This document shows positions 21,930 to 36,007 of a DNA stretch of 64,000 bases, piece after piece. The notes beneath the pieces are model-generated. The model was not told the DNA's origin and did not search any database. It saw only the letters and a program-made list of their open reading frames with translations. Made by a program: the position numbers and the translations under genes. The stretch is from Cricetomys ansorgei (Eukaryota; Chordata; Mammalia; Rodentia; Nesomyidae). Each line of letters begins with the position of its first letter. Position 1 is the stretch's first letter. Location of the stretch: contig JAMJFZ010000817.1 in assembly GCA_026225945.1 (NCBI GenBank), forward strand, positions 1 to 64,000, written 5' to 3'.

Positions 21930-23494
21930 AGTCGCTCAAGCCCCAACTGGCTTGAGCCCCTCAGCATGAGAATTGCTGGCCTATATGCACAGGCCCTTTT
22001 ATAACCTTTGGTTTCCTTTAAGTGGTTGAGTGTTCAGAATCAAACCCAGGACTTTGTGAATACTTGAGAGGTACGACCCGAACCTTTTCTTCCTTTTTTC
22101 CTTTTCATTTCTTTTCCTTCTTTCTTTTCTATTGTTTCGTTTCTAAATTTCCGAGTCAGGATCGTTCCTGGTTCTCTGCTCATACATTCCATCCTTCCGA
22201 CTCAGTCACCCTTGTGTTTCGGTACAGGCTGTGTCCCCAAGCATTGCAGACCTTCTTCCAAACAATGATGGGATCAGAAGGTGGAGATGTGCAGGCATCA
22301 TATATGAGAATTTTTTTCTCCAAGAAAACCTGCAAGCGTTTATGATGTCTGAGTGACCTCGCAGGGGCCTGGATTCAGTCCTCAGCATCTAGATGGTAGC
22401 CGCTCTATGTGGCTACCTTTGCAGAAGTTCCAACATCCACATTGGTGACCCCTGCAGAGACCAGCTCCTGTAAGTTAAAAAGCTGACATTGACCCGTAAT
22501 GGTGGAGGGCTCCTTGATCTTGCCCCGGGGAAAAAAGCAAAGAGTAGAGTCAGCCACAAGATCTTGTAAGCAGAAAGAACCAGGGAAAGGACCGGAAGGG
22601 GTTCCTGGAATTTTAGAGAGAGGACCCTGGGGCTCAGCAGGAGGATCAGGACGCACGGGTGAGGGTGCGCCTGAGCATAGTCAGAAGAAGGGAGGTTCTC
22701 ATGGCGGCGAGAAGAGGCTCACCACGTGTCCGGAAGGGTCCTTGAATGAATTCTCTGAACCCTTCTGCCCCAGCCATGAGCAGTTACTGCTCATGGCTGG
22801 GGCAGAAGGGTTCAGAGGGCAACCATGAAGGCAACTCCCTGGAAGCTGCCTGCCTCCGCAGTGGCAGTCTGCTGCCACACGGTGGCGCACGTGTCCCACT
22901 TGATAGTAACTGCATCTGTCTCAAGCTGGTCTGGAGGCTGAACCCTAGCTTCACAGGGGACTGGAGATGTTTTTGAAGCCATTCACATGATTGTGTCTCA
23001 TGGACACACAGTCGGTTTGCCCGAAATAGTGTATTCCATGGTGGGAACAACGCATGGCGCTTCTCGAGTTACAGGACAAAGTTCAGAAATGAACACCACA
23101 TCCTGAGGGGATCAGCGTTGGGTTCGAAAGAACATTGACACCTGTTCATGGCAAAAGGGGTCATAAAGAGAAATGACCAAAGTGGCTGTTTACATGTCCG
23201 AAATGCCCCTACAATATTTGATTCAGCACCCCCAGTATAGCAAGTCTCCACAATCACTAAGGGCTGATCATGATCTGCTATGGAGCATGATTCACTCAGG
23301 TGTGACTTATTTCTACACAGTGGTTCTCAACCTTCCTAAGACCGCCACACTTGAATACACTTTCTCGTGTTGTGGGGACCCCGATAATGAAGTTCTTCTG
23401 TTGCTAATTAGCAACTTTTGTTTTGCGAAGCAACTTGTATGAATCTTAATGCAAATGTCTGACACGCAGCAGTTCTTAATCGAATCCTGGGACA
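21930..23494 (+). repeat. B monomer closing the irregular patch
   Basis: An ordinary 1,565-bp B monomer with the CAGCACCCCC variant and a perfect B hairpin at 22753-22817. It follows chimera 2, restoring the A-B alternation. From 15642 to 23494 there are five monomers (A, B/A, A*, B/A, B). Confidence 0.94.
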
Positions 23495-26400
23495 ATGTTC
23501 TTCACGCTCCACATTGGTTGTGCCCGCTGCATGAGAATTGCTGCCTCATATGCACAGGCCCTGTTAGAACCTTCTGTTTCTCTTAAGTGTTTGGGTGCTC
23601 AGGATCAAACCCAGGACTTTGTGAATCCTGGAGAGGTACGATCCAAACATTTCCTTTGCTTTCCTTTCGTTTCCTTTCCTTGTCTTTTCTATTCATTCCC
23701 TTTCAGTTTTTTGAGATAGGATCTATCTGAGCTCCCCTCACAGACAACCCATGCTTCTGCTTCAAGCACTGTTGCAGCTCGGTGACAGGCCCATGTCCAC
23801 AAGCGTGGCAGAACGTTTCTACCAGCAATGAAGAAATCAGATGATGGAGATGTGCTGGCATCCAAAGGGAGAGTTGTTTTCTACAAAATCACCTCCAGAG
23901 CATTTATGATGCCTGCTTGCCCTAGCAGGGGCCTGGATTCAGTACTCAGTGTCTACATGCTAGCTCCTACATGTGGCTACCGTTCCAGTGGTTCGAACAT
24001 CCAGTCTGCTGACCCTTGAAAGAAGCAGCTGGTGTAAGTGAAAAAGCTGACATTGACCCATAATGGAGGAGGGCTCCTTGATCTTGCCTACTGCAAAGAT
24101 GCAAAGGGGAGCATCAGCCACAAGTTCCTGTGAGCAGAAAGAACCCGGGACAAAACAGGAAGGGGTTCGTGGAATTTAAGAACAGGGACCCAGTGGCTCA
24201 GCAGAAGGATCAGGAGTCACGGGTGGGAGTGCAAATGAGCAGGGTCTGAAGAAGGGAGGTTTTCAGGGCAGCGAGAAGAGGCTATCCATGTGTCCCGAAG
24301 GGTCCCTGAATGGATTCTCTGAACCCTTCTGCCCCAGCAATGAGCTTGTTTGCTCATTGCTGGGGCAGAAGGGTTCAGAGTCCAGGCGTGAAGGAGCCTC
24401 CGTGGAAGTTGCCTGCCTCCGCAGAGTTAGCCAGGAGCCAAATGTTGGCACTTGAGCCCCAGTTGAAAGTTACTGCCTTGGTCTCAAGCCGGTCTGGAAG
24501 CTTAACCCTCGCGTCACAGGGGACTGGAGATGTTTTGGAAGGCATTTGCATGCCTGTGTCTCAGGGAAACACGGTCGGTTTGCCCGAAATAGTGGATTCC
24601 GTGATTGGAACAGTGCATGGCGTTTCTCGATTTACAGGACAAAGTCAGAAATGAACACCACATCCTGAGGGGATCGTCGTGGGCTTGGAAAGATCATTGA
24701 CATCTGTTCTTGGCAAAAGGGGTCATAAAATAAAATGGCCAAAGCGGCTGTTTACAAGTCCGAAGTGACCCTACAATATTTGATTCAGGACCCACAAAAT
24801 ACCGACTCTCCACAATCACTACGGTCTGATCACGATCTGCTGTCGAGCATGATTCAGTCAGCTGTGACTTGTTTCTACACAGTGGTTGTCAAACTTCCTG
24901 CGACTGCCACACTTGAAGACAATTCCTCGTGTTGTGAGAACCCCAACAATGAAATTATTCTGTTGCTAACTTGTAAGTGTTGTTTTGCAAAGCTACTTCT
25001 ATCAAACGTATTGCAAATGTCTGACATGCAGCAGTTCTTAATCGAAACCTGGGACACAGTCGCTCAAGCCCCAACTGGCTTGAGCCCCTCAGCATGAGAA
25101 TTGCTGGCCTATATGCACAGGCCCTTTTATAACCTTTGGTTTCCTTTAAGTGGTTGAGTGTTCAGAATCAAACCCAGGACTTTGTGAATACTTGAGAGGT
25201 ACGACCCGAACCTTTTCTTCCTTTTTTCCTTTTCATTTCTTTTCCTTCTTTCTTTTCTATTGTTTCGTTTCTAAATTTCCGAGTCAGGATCGTTCCTGGT
25301 TCTCTGCTCATACATTCCATCCTTCCGACTCAGTCACCCTTGTGTTTCGGTACAGGCTGTGTCCCCAAGCATTGCAGACCTTCTTCCAAACAATGATGGG
25401 ATCAGAAGGTGGAGATGTGCAGGCATCATATATGAGAATTTTTTTCTCCAAGAAAACCTGCAAGCGTTTATGATGTCTGAGTGACCTCGCAGGGGCCTGG
25501 ATTCAGTCCTCAGCATCTAGATGGTAGCCGCTCTATGTGGCTACCTTTGCAGAAGTTCCAACATCCACATTGGTGACCCCTGCAGAGACCAGCTCCTGTA
25601 AGTTAAAAAGCTGACATTGACCCGTAATGGTGGAGGGCTCCTTGATCTTGCCCCGGGGAAAAAAGCAAAGAGTAGAGTCAGCCACAAGATCTTGTAAGCA
25701 GAAAGAACCAGGGAAAGGACCGGAAGGGGTTCCTGGAATTTTAGAGAGAGGACCCTGGGGCTCAGCAGGAGGATCAGGACGCACGGGTGAGGGTGCGCCT
25801 GAGCATAGTCAGAAGAAGGGAGGTTCTCATGGCGGCGAGAAGAGGCTCACCACGTGTCCGAAGGGTCCTTGAATGAATTCTCTGAACCCTTCTGCCCCAG
25901 CCATGAGCAGTTACTGCTCATGGCTGGGGCAGAAGGGTTCAGAGGGCAACCATGAAGGCAACTCCCTGGAAGCTGCCTGCCTCCGCAGTGGCAGTCTGCT
26001 GCCACACGGTGGCGCACGTGTCCCACTTGATAGTAACTGCATCTGTCTCAAGCTGGTCTGGAGGCTGAACCCTAGCTTCACAGGGGACTGGAGATGTTTT
26101 TGAAGCCATTCACATGATTGTGTCTCATGGACACACAGTCGGTTTGCCCGAAATAGTGTATTCCATGGTGGGAACAACGCATGGCGCTTCTCGAGTTACA
26201 GGACAAAGTTCAGAAATGAACACCACATCCTGAGGGGATCAGCGTTGGGTTCGAAAGAACATTGACACCTGTTCATGGCAAAAGGGGTCATAAAGAGAAA
26301 TGACCAAAGTGGCTGTTTACATGTCCGAAATGCCCCTACAATATTTGATTCAGCACCCCCAGTATAGCAAGTCTCCACAATCACTAAGGGCTGATCATGA

Positions 26401-26621
26401 TCTGCTATGGAGCATGATTCACTCAGGTGTGACTTATTTCTACACAGTGGTTCTCAACCTTCCTAAGACCGCCACACTTGAATACACTTTCTCGTGTTGT
26501 GGGGACCCCGATAATGAAGTTCTTCTGTTGCTAATTAGCAACTTTTGTTTTGCGAAGCAACTTGTATGAATCTTAATGCAAATGTCTGACACGCAGCAGT
26601 TCTTAATCGAATCCTGGGACA
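23495..26621 (+). repeat. Unit 7 (A-B), one-base deletion in B
   Basis: A-monomer T variant and B-monomer CAGCACCCCC variant. B lacks a G at about 25859 (GTCCGAAGG), the same deletion as in unit 0, giving a 3,127-bp unit. Confidence 0.95.
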
Positions 26622-29600
26622 ATGTTCTTCACGCTCCACATTGGTTGTGCCCGCTGCATGAGAATTGCTGCCTCATATGCACAGGCCCTGTTAGAACCTT
26701 CTGTTTCTCTTAAGTGTTTGGGTGCTCAGGATCAAACCCAGGACTTTGTGAATCCTGGAGAGGTACGATCCAAACATTTCCTTTGCTTTCCTTTCGTTTC
26801 CTTTCCTTGTCTTTTCTATTCATTCCCTTTCAGTTTTTTGAGATAGGATCTATCTGAGCTCCCCTCACAGACAACCCATGCTTCTGCTTCAAGCACTGTT
26901 GCAGCTCGGTGACAGGCCCATGTCCACAAGCGTGGCAGAACGTTTCTACAAGCAATGAAGAAATCAGATGATGGAGATGTGCTGGCATCCAAAGGGAGAG
27001 TTGTTTTCTACAAAATCACCTCCCAGAGCATTTATGATGCCTGCTTGCCCTAGCAGGGGCCTGGATTCAGTACTCAGTGTCTACATGCTAGCTCCTACAT
27101 GTGGCTACCGTTCCAGTGGTTCGAACATCCAGTCTGCTGACCCTTGAAAGAAGCAGCTGGTGTAAGTGAAAAAGCTGACATTGACCCATAATGGAGGAGG
27201 GCTCCTTGATCTTGCCTACTGCAAAGATGCAAAGGGGAGCATCAGCCACAAGTTCCTGTGAGCAGAAAGAACCCGGGACAAAACAGGAAGGGGTTCGTGG
27301 AATTTAAGAACAGGGACCCAGTGGCTCAGCAGAAGGATCAGGAGTCACGGGTGGGAGTGCAAATGAGCAGGGTCTGAAGAAGGGAGGTTTTCAGGGCAGC
27401 GAGAAGAGGCTATCCATGTGTCCCGAAGGGTCCCTGAATGGATTCTCTGAACCCTTCTGCCCCAGCAATGAGCTTGTTTGCTCATTGCTGGGGCAGAAGG
27501 GTTCAGAGTCCAGGCGTGAAGGCAGCCTCCGTGGAAGTTGCCTGCCTCCGCAGAGTTAGCCAGGAGCCAAATGTTGGCACTTGAGCCCCAGTTGAAAGTT
27601 ACTGCCTTGGTCTCAAGCCGGTCTGGAAGCTTAACCCTCGCGTCACAGGGGACTGGAGATGTTTTGGAAGGCATTTGCATGCCTGTGTCTCAGGGAAACA
27701 CGGTCGGTTTGCCCGAAATAGTGGATTCCGTGATTGGAACAGTGCATGGCGTTTCTCGATTTACAGGACAAAGTCAGAAATGAACACCACATCCTGAGGG
27801 GATCGTCGTGGGCTTGGAAAGATCATTGACATCTGTTCTTGGCAAAAGGGGTCATAAAATAAAATGGCCAAAGCGGCTGTTTACAAGTCCGAAGTGACCC
27901 TACAATATTTGATTCAGGACCCACAAAATACCGACTCTCCACAATCACTACGGTCTGATCACGATCTGCTGTCGAGCATGATTCAGTCAGCTGTGACTTG
28001 TTTCTACACAGTGGTTGTCAAACTTCCTGCGACTGCCACACTTGAAGACAATTCCTCGTGTTGTGAGAACCCCAACAATGAAATTATTCTGTTGCTAACT
28101 TGTAAGTGTTGTTTTGCAAAGCTACTTCTATCAAACGTATTGCAAATGTCTGACATGCAGCAGTTCTTAATCGAAACCTGGGACACAGTCGCTCAAGCCC
28201 CAACTGGCTTGAGCCCCTCAGCATGAGAATTGCTGGCCTATATGCACAGGCCCTTTTATAACCTTTGGTTTCCTTTAAGTGGTTGAGTGTTCAGAATCAA
28301 ACCCAGGACTTTGTGAATACTTGAGAGGTACGACCCGAACCTTTTCTTCCTTTTTTCCTTTTCATTTCTTTTCCTTCTTTCTTTTCTATTGTTTCGTTTC
28401 TAAATTTCCGAGTCAGGATCGTTCCTGGTTCTCTGCTCATACATTCCATCCTTCCGACTCAGTCACCCTTGTGTTTCGGTACAGGCTGTGTCCCCAAGCA
28501 TTGCAGACCTTCTTCCAAACAATGATGGGATCAGAAGGTGGAGATGTGCAGGCATCATATATGAGAATTTTTTTCTCCAAGAAAACCTGCAAGCGTTTAT
28601 GATGTCTGAGTGACCTCGCAGGGGCCTGGATTCAGTCCTCAGCATCTAGATGGTAGCCGCTCTATGTGGCTACCTTTGCAGAAGTTCCAACATCCACATT
28701 GGTGACCCCTGCAGAGACCAGCTCCTGTAAGTTAAAAAGCTGACATTGACCCGTAATGGTGGAGGGCTCCTTGATCTTGCCCCGGGGAAAAAAGCAAAGA
28801 GTAGAGTCAGCCACAAGATCTTGTAAGCAGAAAGAACCAGGGAAAGGACCGGAAGGGGTTCCTGGAATTTTAGAGAGAGGACCCTGGGGCTCAGCAGGAG
28901 GATCAGGACGCACGGGTGAGGGTGCGCCTGAGCATAGTCAGAAGAAGGGAGGTTCTCATGGCGGCGAGAAGAGGCTCACCACGTGTCCGGAAGGGTCCTT
29001 GAATGAATTCTCTGAACCCTTCTGCCCCAGCCATGAGCAGTTACTGCTCATGGCTGGGGCAGAAGGGTTCAGAGGGCAACCATGAAGGCAACTCCCTGGA
29101 AGCTGCCTGCCTCCGCAGTGGCAGTCTGCTGCCACACGGTGGCGCACGTGTCCCACTTGATAGTAACTGCATCTGTCTCAAGCTGGTCTGGAGGCTGAAC
29201 CCTAGCTTCACAGGGGACTGGAGATGTTTTTGAAGCCATTCACATGATTGTGTCTCATGGACACACAGTCGGTTTGCCCGAAATAGTGTATTCCATGGTG
29301 GGAACAACGCATGGCGCTTCTCGAGTTACAGGACAAAGTTCAGAAATGAACACCACATCCTGAGGGGATCAGCGTTGGGTTCGAAAGAACATTGACACCT
29401 GTTCATGGCAAAAGGGGTCATAAAGAGAAATGACCAAAGTGGCTGTTTACATGTCCGAAATGCCCCTACAATATTTGATTCAGCACCCCCAGTATAGCAA
29501 GTCTCCACAATCACTAAGGGCTGATCATGATCTGCTATGGAGCATGATTCACTCAGGTGTGACTTATTTCTACACAGTGGTTCTCAACCTTCCTAAGACC

Positions 29601-29751
29601 GCCACACTTGAATACACTTTCTCGTGTTGTGGGGACCCCGATAATGAAGTTCTTCTGTTGCTAATTAGCAACTTTTGTTTTGCGAAGCAACTTGTATGAA
29701 TCTTAATGCAAATGTCTGACACGCAGCAGTTCTTAATCGAATCCTGGGACA
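26622..29751 (+). repeat. Unit 8 (A-B), two insertions in A
   Basis: T variant in A and CAGCACCCCC in B. Private changes in A are C to A at 26950 (TCTACAAGCAATG), an added C near 27023 (CCTCCCAGAGC), and an added C at about 27523 (GAAGGCAGCC). Unit length is 3,130 bp. Confidence 0.95.
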
Positions 29752-32700
29752 ATGTTCTTCACGCTCCACATTGGTTGTGCCCGCTGCATGAGAATTGCTG
29801 CCTCATATGCACAGGCCCTGTTAGAACCTTCTGTTTCTCTTAAGTGTTTGGGTGCTCAGGATCAAACCCAGGACTTTGTGAATCCTGGAGAGGTACGATC
29901 CAAACATTTCCTTTGCTTTCCTTTCGTTTCCTTTCCTTGTCTTTTCTATTCATTCCCTTTCAGTTTTTTGAGATAGGATCTATCTGAGCTCCCCTCACAG
30001 ACAACCCATGCTTCTGCTTCAAGTCACTGTTGCAGCTCGGTGACAGGCCCATGTCCACAAGCGTGGCAGAACGTTTCTACCAGCAATGAAGAAATCAGAT
30101 GATGGAGATGTGCTGGCATCCAAAGGGAGAGTTGTTTTCTACAAAATCACCTCCAGAGCATTTATGATGCCTGCTTGCCCTAGCAGGGGCCTGGATTCAG
30201 TACTCAGTGTCTACATGCTAGCTCCTACATGTGGCTACCGTTCCAGTGGTTCGAACATCCAGTCTGCTGACCCTTGAAAGAAGCAGCTGGTGTAAGTGAA
30301 AAAGCTGACATTGACCCATAATGGAGGAGGGCTCCTTGATCTTGCCTACTGCAAAGATGCAAAGGGGAGCATCAGCCACAAGTTCCTGTGAGCAGAAAGA
30401 ACCCGGGACAAAACAGGAAGGGGTTCGTGGAATTTAAGAACAGGGACCCAGTGGCTCAGCAGAAGGATCAGGAGTCACGGGTGGGAGTGCAAATGAGCAG
30501 GGTCTGAAGAAGGGAGGTTTTCAGGGCAGCGAGAAGAGGCTATCCATGTGTCCCGAAGGGTCCCTGAATGGATTCTCTGAACCCTTCTGCCCCAGCAATG
30601 AGCTTGTTTGCTCATTGCTGGGGCAGAAGGGTTCAGAGTCCAGGCGTGAAGGAGCCTCCGTGGAAGTTGCCTGCCTCCGCAGAGTTAGCCAGGAGCCAAA
30701 TGTTGGCACTTGAGCCCCAGTTGAAAGTTACTGCCTTGGTCTCAAGCCGGTCTGGAAGCTTAACCCTCGCGTCACAGGGGACTGGAGATGTTTTGGAAGG
30801 CATTTGCATGCCTGTGTCTCAGGGAAACACGGTCGGTTTGCCCGAAATAGTGGATTCCGTGATTGGAACAGTGCATGGCGTTTCTCGATTTACAGGACAA
30901 AGTCAGAAATGAACACCACATCCTGAGGGGATCGTCGTGGGCTTGGAAAGATCATTGACATCTGTTCTTGGCAAAAGGGGTCATAAAATAAAATGGCCAA
31001 AGCGGCTGTTTACAAGTCCGAAGTGACCCTACAATATTTGATTCAGGACCCACAAAATACCGACTCTCCACAATCACTACGGTCTGATCACGATCTGCTG
31101 TCGAGCATGATTCAGTCAGCTGTGACTTGTTTCTACACAGTGGTTGTCAAACTTCCTGCGACTGCCACACTTGAAGACAATTCCTCGTGTTGTGAGAACC
31201 CCAACAATGAAATTATTCTGTTGCTAACTTGTAAGTGTTGTTTTGCAAAGCTACTTCTATCAAACGTATTGCAAATGTCTGACATGCAGCAGTTCTTAAT
31301 CGAAACCTGGGACACAGTCGCTCAAGCCCCAACTGGCTTGAGCCCCTCAGCATGAGAATTGCTGGCCTATATGCACAGGCCCTTTTATAACCTTTGGTTT
31401 CCTTTAAGTGGTTGAGTGTTCAGAATCAAACCCAGGACTTTGTGAATACTTGAGAGGTACGACCCGAACCTTTTCTTCCTTTTTTCCTTTTCATTTCTTT
31501 TCCTTCTTTCTTTTCTATTGTTTCGTTTCTAAATTTCCGAGTCAGGATCGTTCCTGGTTCTCTGCTCATACATTCCATCCTTCCGACTCAGTCACCCTTG
31601 TGTTTCGGTACAGGCTGTGTCCCCAAGCATTGCAGACCTTCTTCCAAACAATGATGGGATCAGAAGGTGGAGATGTGCAGGCATCATATATGAGAATTTT
31701 TTTCTCCAAGAAAACCTGCAAGCGTTTATGATGTCTGAGTGACCTCGCAGGGGCCTGGATTCAGTCCTCAGCATCTAGATGGTAGCCGCTCTATGTGGCT
31801 ACCTTTGCAGAAGTTCCAACATCCACATTGGTGACCCCTGCAGAGACCAGCTCCTGTAAGTTAAAAAGCTGACATTGACCCGTAATGGTGGAGGGCTCCT
31901 TGATCTTGCCCCGGGAAAAAAGCAAAGAGTAGAGTCAGCCACAAGATCTTGTAAGCAGAAAGAACCAGGGAAAGGACCGGAAGGGGTTCCTGGAATTTTA
32001 GAGAGAGGACCCTGGGGCTCAGCAGGAGGATCAGGACGCACGGGTGAGGGTGCGCCTGAGCATAGTCAGAAGAAGGGAGGTTCTCATGGCGGCGAGAAGA
32101 GGCTCACCACGTGTCCGGAAGGGTCCTTGAATGAATTCTCTGAACCCTTCTGCCCCAGCCATGAGCAGTTACTGCTCATGGCTGGGGCAGAAGGGTTCAG
32201 AGGGCAACCATGAAGGCAACTCCCTGGAAGCTGCCTGCCTCCGCAGTGGCAGTCTGCTGCCACACGGTGGCGCACGTGTCCCACTTGATAGTAACTGCAT
32301 CTGTCTCAAGCTGGTCTGGAGGCTGAACCCTAGCTTCACAGGGGACTGGAGATGTTTTTGAAGCCATTCACATGATTGTGTCTCATGGACACACAGTCGG
32401 TTTGCCCGAAATAGTGTATTCCATGGTGGGAACAACGCATGGCGCTTCTCGAGTTACAGGACAAAGTTCAGAAATGAACACCACATCCTGAGGGGATCAG
32501 CGTTGGGTTCGAAAGAACATTGACACCTGTTCATGGCAAAAGGGGTCATAAAGAGAAATGACCAAAGTGGCTGTTTACATGTCCGAAATGCCCCTACAAT
32601 ATTTGATTCAGGACCCCCAGTATAGCAAGTCTCCACAATCACTAAGGGCTGATCATGATCTGCTATGGAGCATGATTCACTCAGGTGTGACTTATTTCTA

Positions 32701-32879
32701 CACAGTGGTTCTCAACCTTCCTAAGACCGCCACACTTGAATACACTTTCTCGTGTTGTGGGGACCCCGATAATGAAGTTCTTCTGTTGCTAATTAGCAAC
32801 TTTTGTTTTGCGAAGCAACTTGTATGAATCTTAATGCAAATGTCTGACACGCAGCAGTTCTTAATCGAATCCTGGGACA
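29752..32879 (+). repeat. Unit 9 (A-B), two linked variants in B
   Basis: A has the T variant and a private added T at about 30024 (TTCAAGTCACTG). B has one G fewer near 31915 (CCCCGGGAAAAAAG) together with the G variant CAGGACCCCC near 32610. The same linked pair recurs exactly three units later (39136-42262). Confidence 0.95.
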
Positions 32880-35800
32880 ATGTTCTTCACGCTCCACATT
32901 GGTTGTGCCCGCTGCATGAGAATTGCTGCCTCATATGCACAGGCCCTGTTAGAACCTTCTGTTTCTCTTAAGTGTTTGGGTGCTCAGGATCAAACCCAGG
33001 ACTTTGTGAATCCTGGAGAGGTACGATCCAAACATTTCCTTTGCTTTCCTTTCGTTTCCTTTCCTTGTCTTTTCTATTCATTCCCTTTCAGTTTTTTGAG
33101 ATAGGATCTATCTGAGCTCCCCTCACAGACAACCCATGCTTCTGCTTCAAGCACTGTTGCAGCTCGGTGACAGGCCCATGTCCACAAGCGTGGCAGAACG
33201 TTTCTACCAGCAATGAAGAAATCAGATGATGGAGATGTGCTGGCATCCAAAGGGAGAGTTGTTTTCTACAAAATCACCTCCAGAGCATTTATGATGCCTG
33301 CTTGCCCTAGCAGGGGCCTGGATTCAGTACTCAGTGTCTACATGCTAGCTCCTACATGTGGCTACCGTTCCAGTGGTTCGAACATCCAGTCTGCTGACCC
33401 TTGAAAGAAGCAGCTGGTGTAAGTGAAAAAGCTGACATTGACCCATAATGGAGGAGGGCTCCTTGATCTTGCCTACTGCAAAGATGCAAAGGGGAGCATC
33501 AGCCACAAGTTCCTGTGAGCAGAAAGAACCCGGGACAAAACAGGAAGGGGTTCGTGGAATTTAAGAACAGGGACCCAGTGGCTCAGCAGAAGGATCAGGA
33601 GTCACGGGTGGGAGTGCAAATGAGCAGGGTCTGAAGAAGGGAGGTTTTCAGGGCAGCGAGAAGAGGCTATCCATGTGTCCCGAAGGGTCCCTGAATGGAT
33701 TCTCTGAACCCTTCTGCCCCAGCAATGAGCTTGTTTGCTCATTGCTGGGGCAGAAGGGTTCAGAGTCCAGGCGTGAAGGAGCCTCCGTGGAAGTTGCCTG
33801 CCTCCGCAGAGTTAGCCAGGAGCCAAATGTTGGCACTTGAGCCCCAGTTGAAAGTTACTGCCTTGGTCTCAAGCCGGTCTGGAAGCTTAACCCTCGCGTC
33901 ACAGGGGACTGGAGATGTTTTGGAAGGCATTTGCATGCCTGTGTCTCAGGGAAACACGGTCGGTTTGCCCGAAATAGTGGATTCCGTGATTGGAACAGTG
34001 CATGGCGTTTCTCGATTTACAGGACAAAGTCAGAAATGAACACCACATCCTGAGGGGATCGTCGTGGGCTTGGAAAGATCATTGACATCTGTTCTTGGCA
34101 AAAGGGGTCATAAAATAAAATGGCCAAAGCGGCTGTTTACAAGTCCGAAGTGACCCTACAATATTTGATTCAGGACCCACAAAATACCGACTCTCCACAA
34201 TCACTACGGTCTGATCACGATCTGCTGTCGAGCATGATTCAGTCAGCTGTGACTTGTTTCTACACAGTGGTTGTCAAACTTCCTGCGACTGCCACACTTG
34301 AAGACAATTCCTCGTGTTGTGAGAACCCCAACAATGAAATTATTCTGTTGCTAACTTGTAAGTGTTGTTTTGCAAAGCTACTTCTATCAAACGTATTGCA
34401 AATGTCTGACATGCAGCAGTTCTTAATCGAAACCTGGGACACAGTCGCTCAAGCCCCAACTGGCTTGAGCCCCTCAGCATGAGAATTGCTGGCCTATATG
34501 CACAGGCCCTTTTATAACCTTTGGTTTCCTTTAAGTGGTTGAGTGTTCAGAATCAAACCCAGGACTTTGTGAATACTTGAGAGGTACGACCCGAACCTTT
34601 TCTTCCTTTTTTCCTTTTCATTTCTTTTCCTTCTTTCTTTTCTATTGTTTCGTTTCTAAATTTCCGAGTCAGGATCGTTCCTGGTTCTCTGCTCATACAT
34701 TCCATCCTTCCGACTCAGTCACCCTTGTGTTTCGGTACAGGCTGTGTCCCCAAGCATTGCAGACCTTCTTCCAAACAATGATGGGATCAGAAGGTGGAGA
34801 TGTGCAGGCATCATATATGAGAATTTTTTTCTCCAAGAAAACCTGCAAGCGTTTATGATGTCTGAGTGACCTCGCAGGGGCCTGGATTCAGTCCTCAGCA
34901 TCTAGATGGTAGCCGCTCTATGTGGCTACCTTTGCAGAAGTTCCAACATCCACATTGGTGACCCCTGCAGAGACCAGCTCCTGTAAGTTAAAAAGCTGAC
35001 ATTGACCCGTAATGGTGGAGGGCTCCTTGATCTTGCCCCGGGGAAAAAAGCAAAGAGTAGAGTCAGCCACAAGATCTTGTAAGCAGAAAGAACCAGGGAA
35101 AGGACCGGAAGGGGTTCCTGGAATTTTAGAGAGAGGACCCTGGGGCTCAGCAGGAGGATCAGGACGCACGGGTGAGGGTGCGCCTGAGCATAGTCAGAAG
35201 AAGGGAGGTTCTCATGGCGGCGAGAAGAGGCTCACCACGTGTCCGGAAGGGTCCTTGAATGAATTCTCTGAACCCTTCTGCCCCAGCCATGAGCAGTTAC
35301 TGCTCATGGCTGGGGCAGAAGGGTTCAGAGGGCAACCATGAAGGCAACTCCCTGGAAGCTGCCTGCCTCCGCAGTGGCAGTCTGCTGCCACACGGTGGCG
35401 CACGTGTCCCACTTGATAGTAACTGCATCTGTCTCAAGCTGGTCTGGAGGCTGAACCCTAGCTTCACAGGGGACTGGAGATGTTTTTGAAGCCATTCACA
35501 TGATTGTGTCTCATGGACACACAGTCGGTTTGCCCGAAATAGTGTATTCCATGGTGGGAACAACGCATGGCGCTTCTCGAGTTACAGGACAAAGTTCAGA
35601 AATGAACACCACATCCTGAGGGGATCAGCGTTGGGTTCGAAAGAACATTGACACCTGTTCATGGCAAAAGGGGTCATAAAGAGAAATGACCAAAGTGGCT
35701 GTTTACATGTCCGAAATGCCCCTACAATATTTGATTCAGCACCCCCAGTATAGCAAGTCTCCACAATCACTAAGGGCTGATCATGATCTGCTATGGAGCA

Positions 35801-36007
35801 TGATTCACTCAGGTGTGACTTATTTCTACACAGTGGTTCTCAACCTTCCTAAGACCGCCACACTTGAATACACTTTCTCGTGTTGTGGGGACCCCGATAA
35901 TGAAGTTCTTCTGTTGCTAATTAGCAACTTTTGTTTTGCGAAGCAACTTGTATGAATCTTAATGCAAATGTCTGACACGCAGCAGTTCTTAATCGAATCC
36001 TGGGACA
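32880..36007 (+). repeat. Unit 10 (A-B)
   Basis: T variant in A; CAGCACCCCC in B. No private change noticed. Confidence 0.95.
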
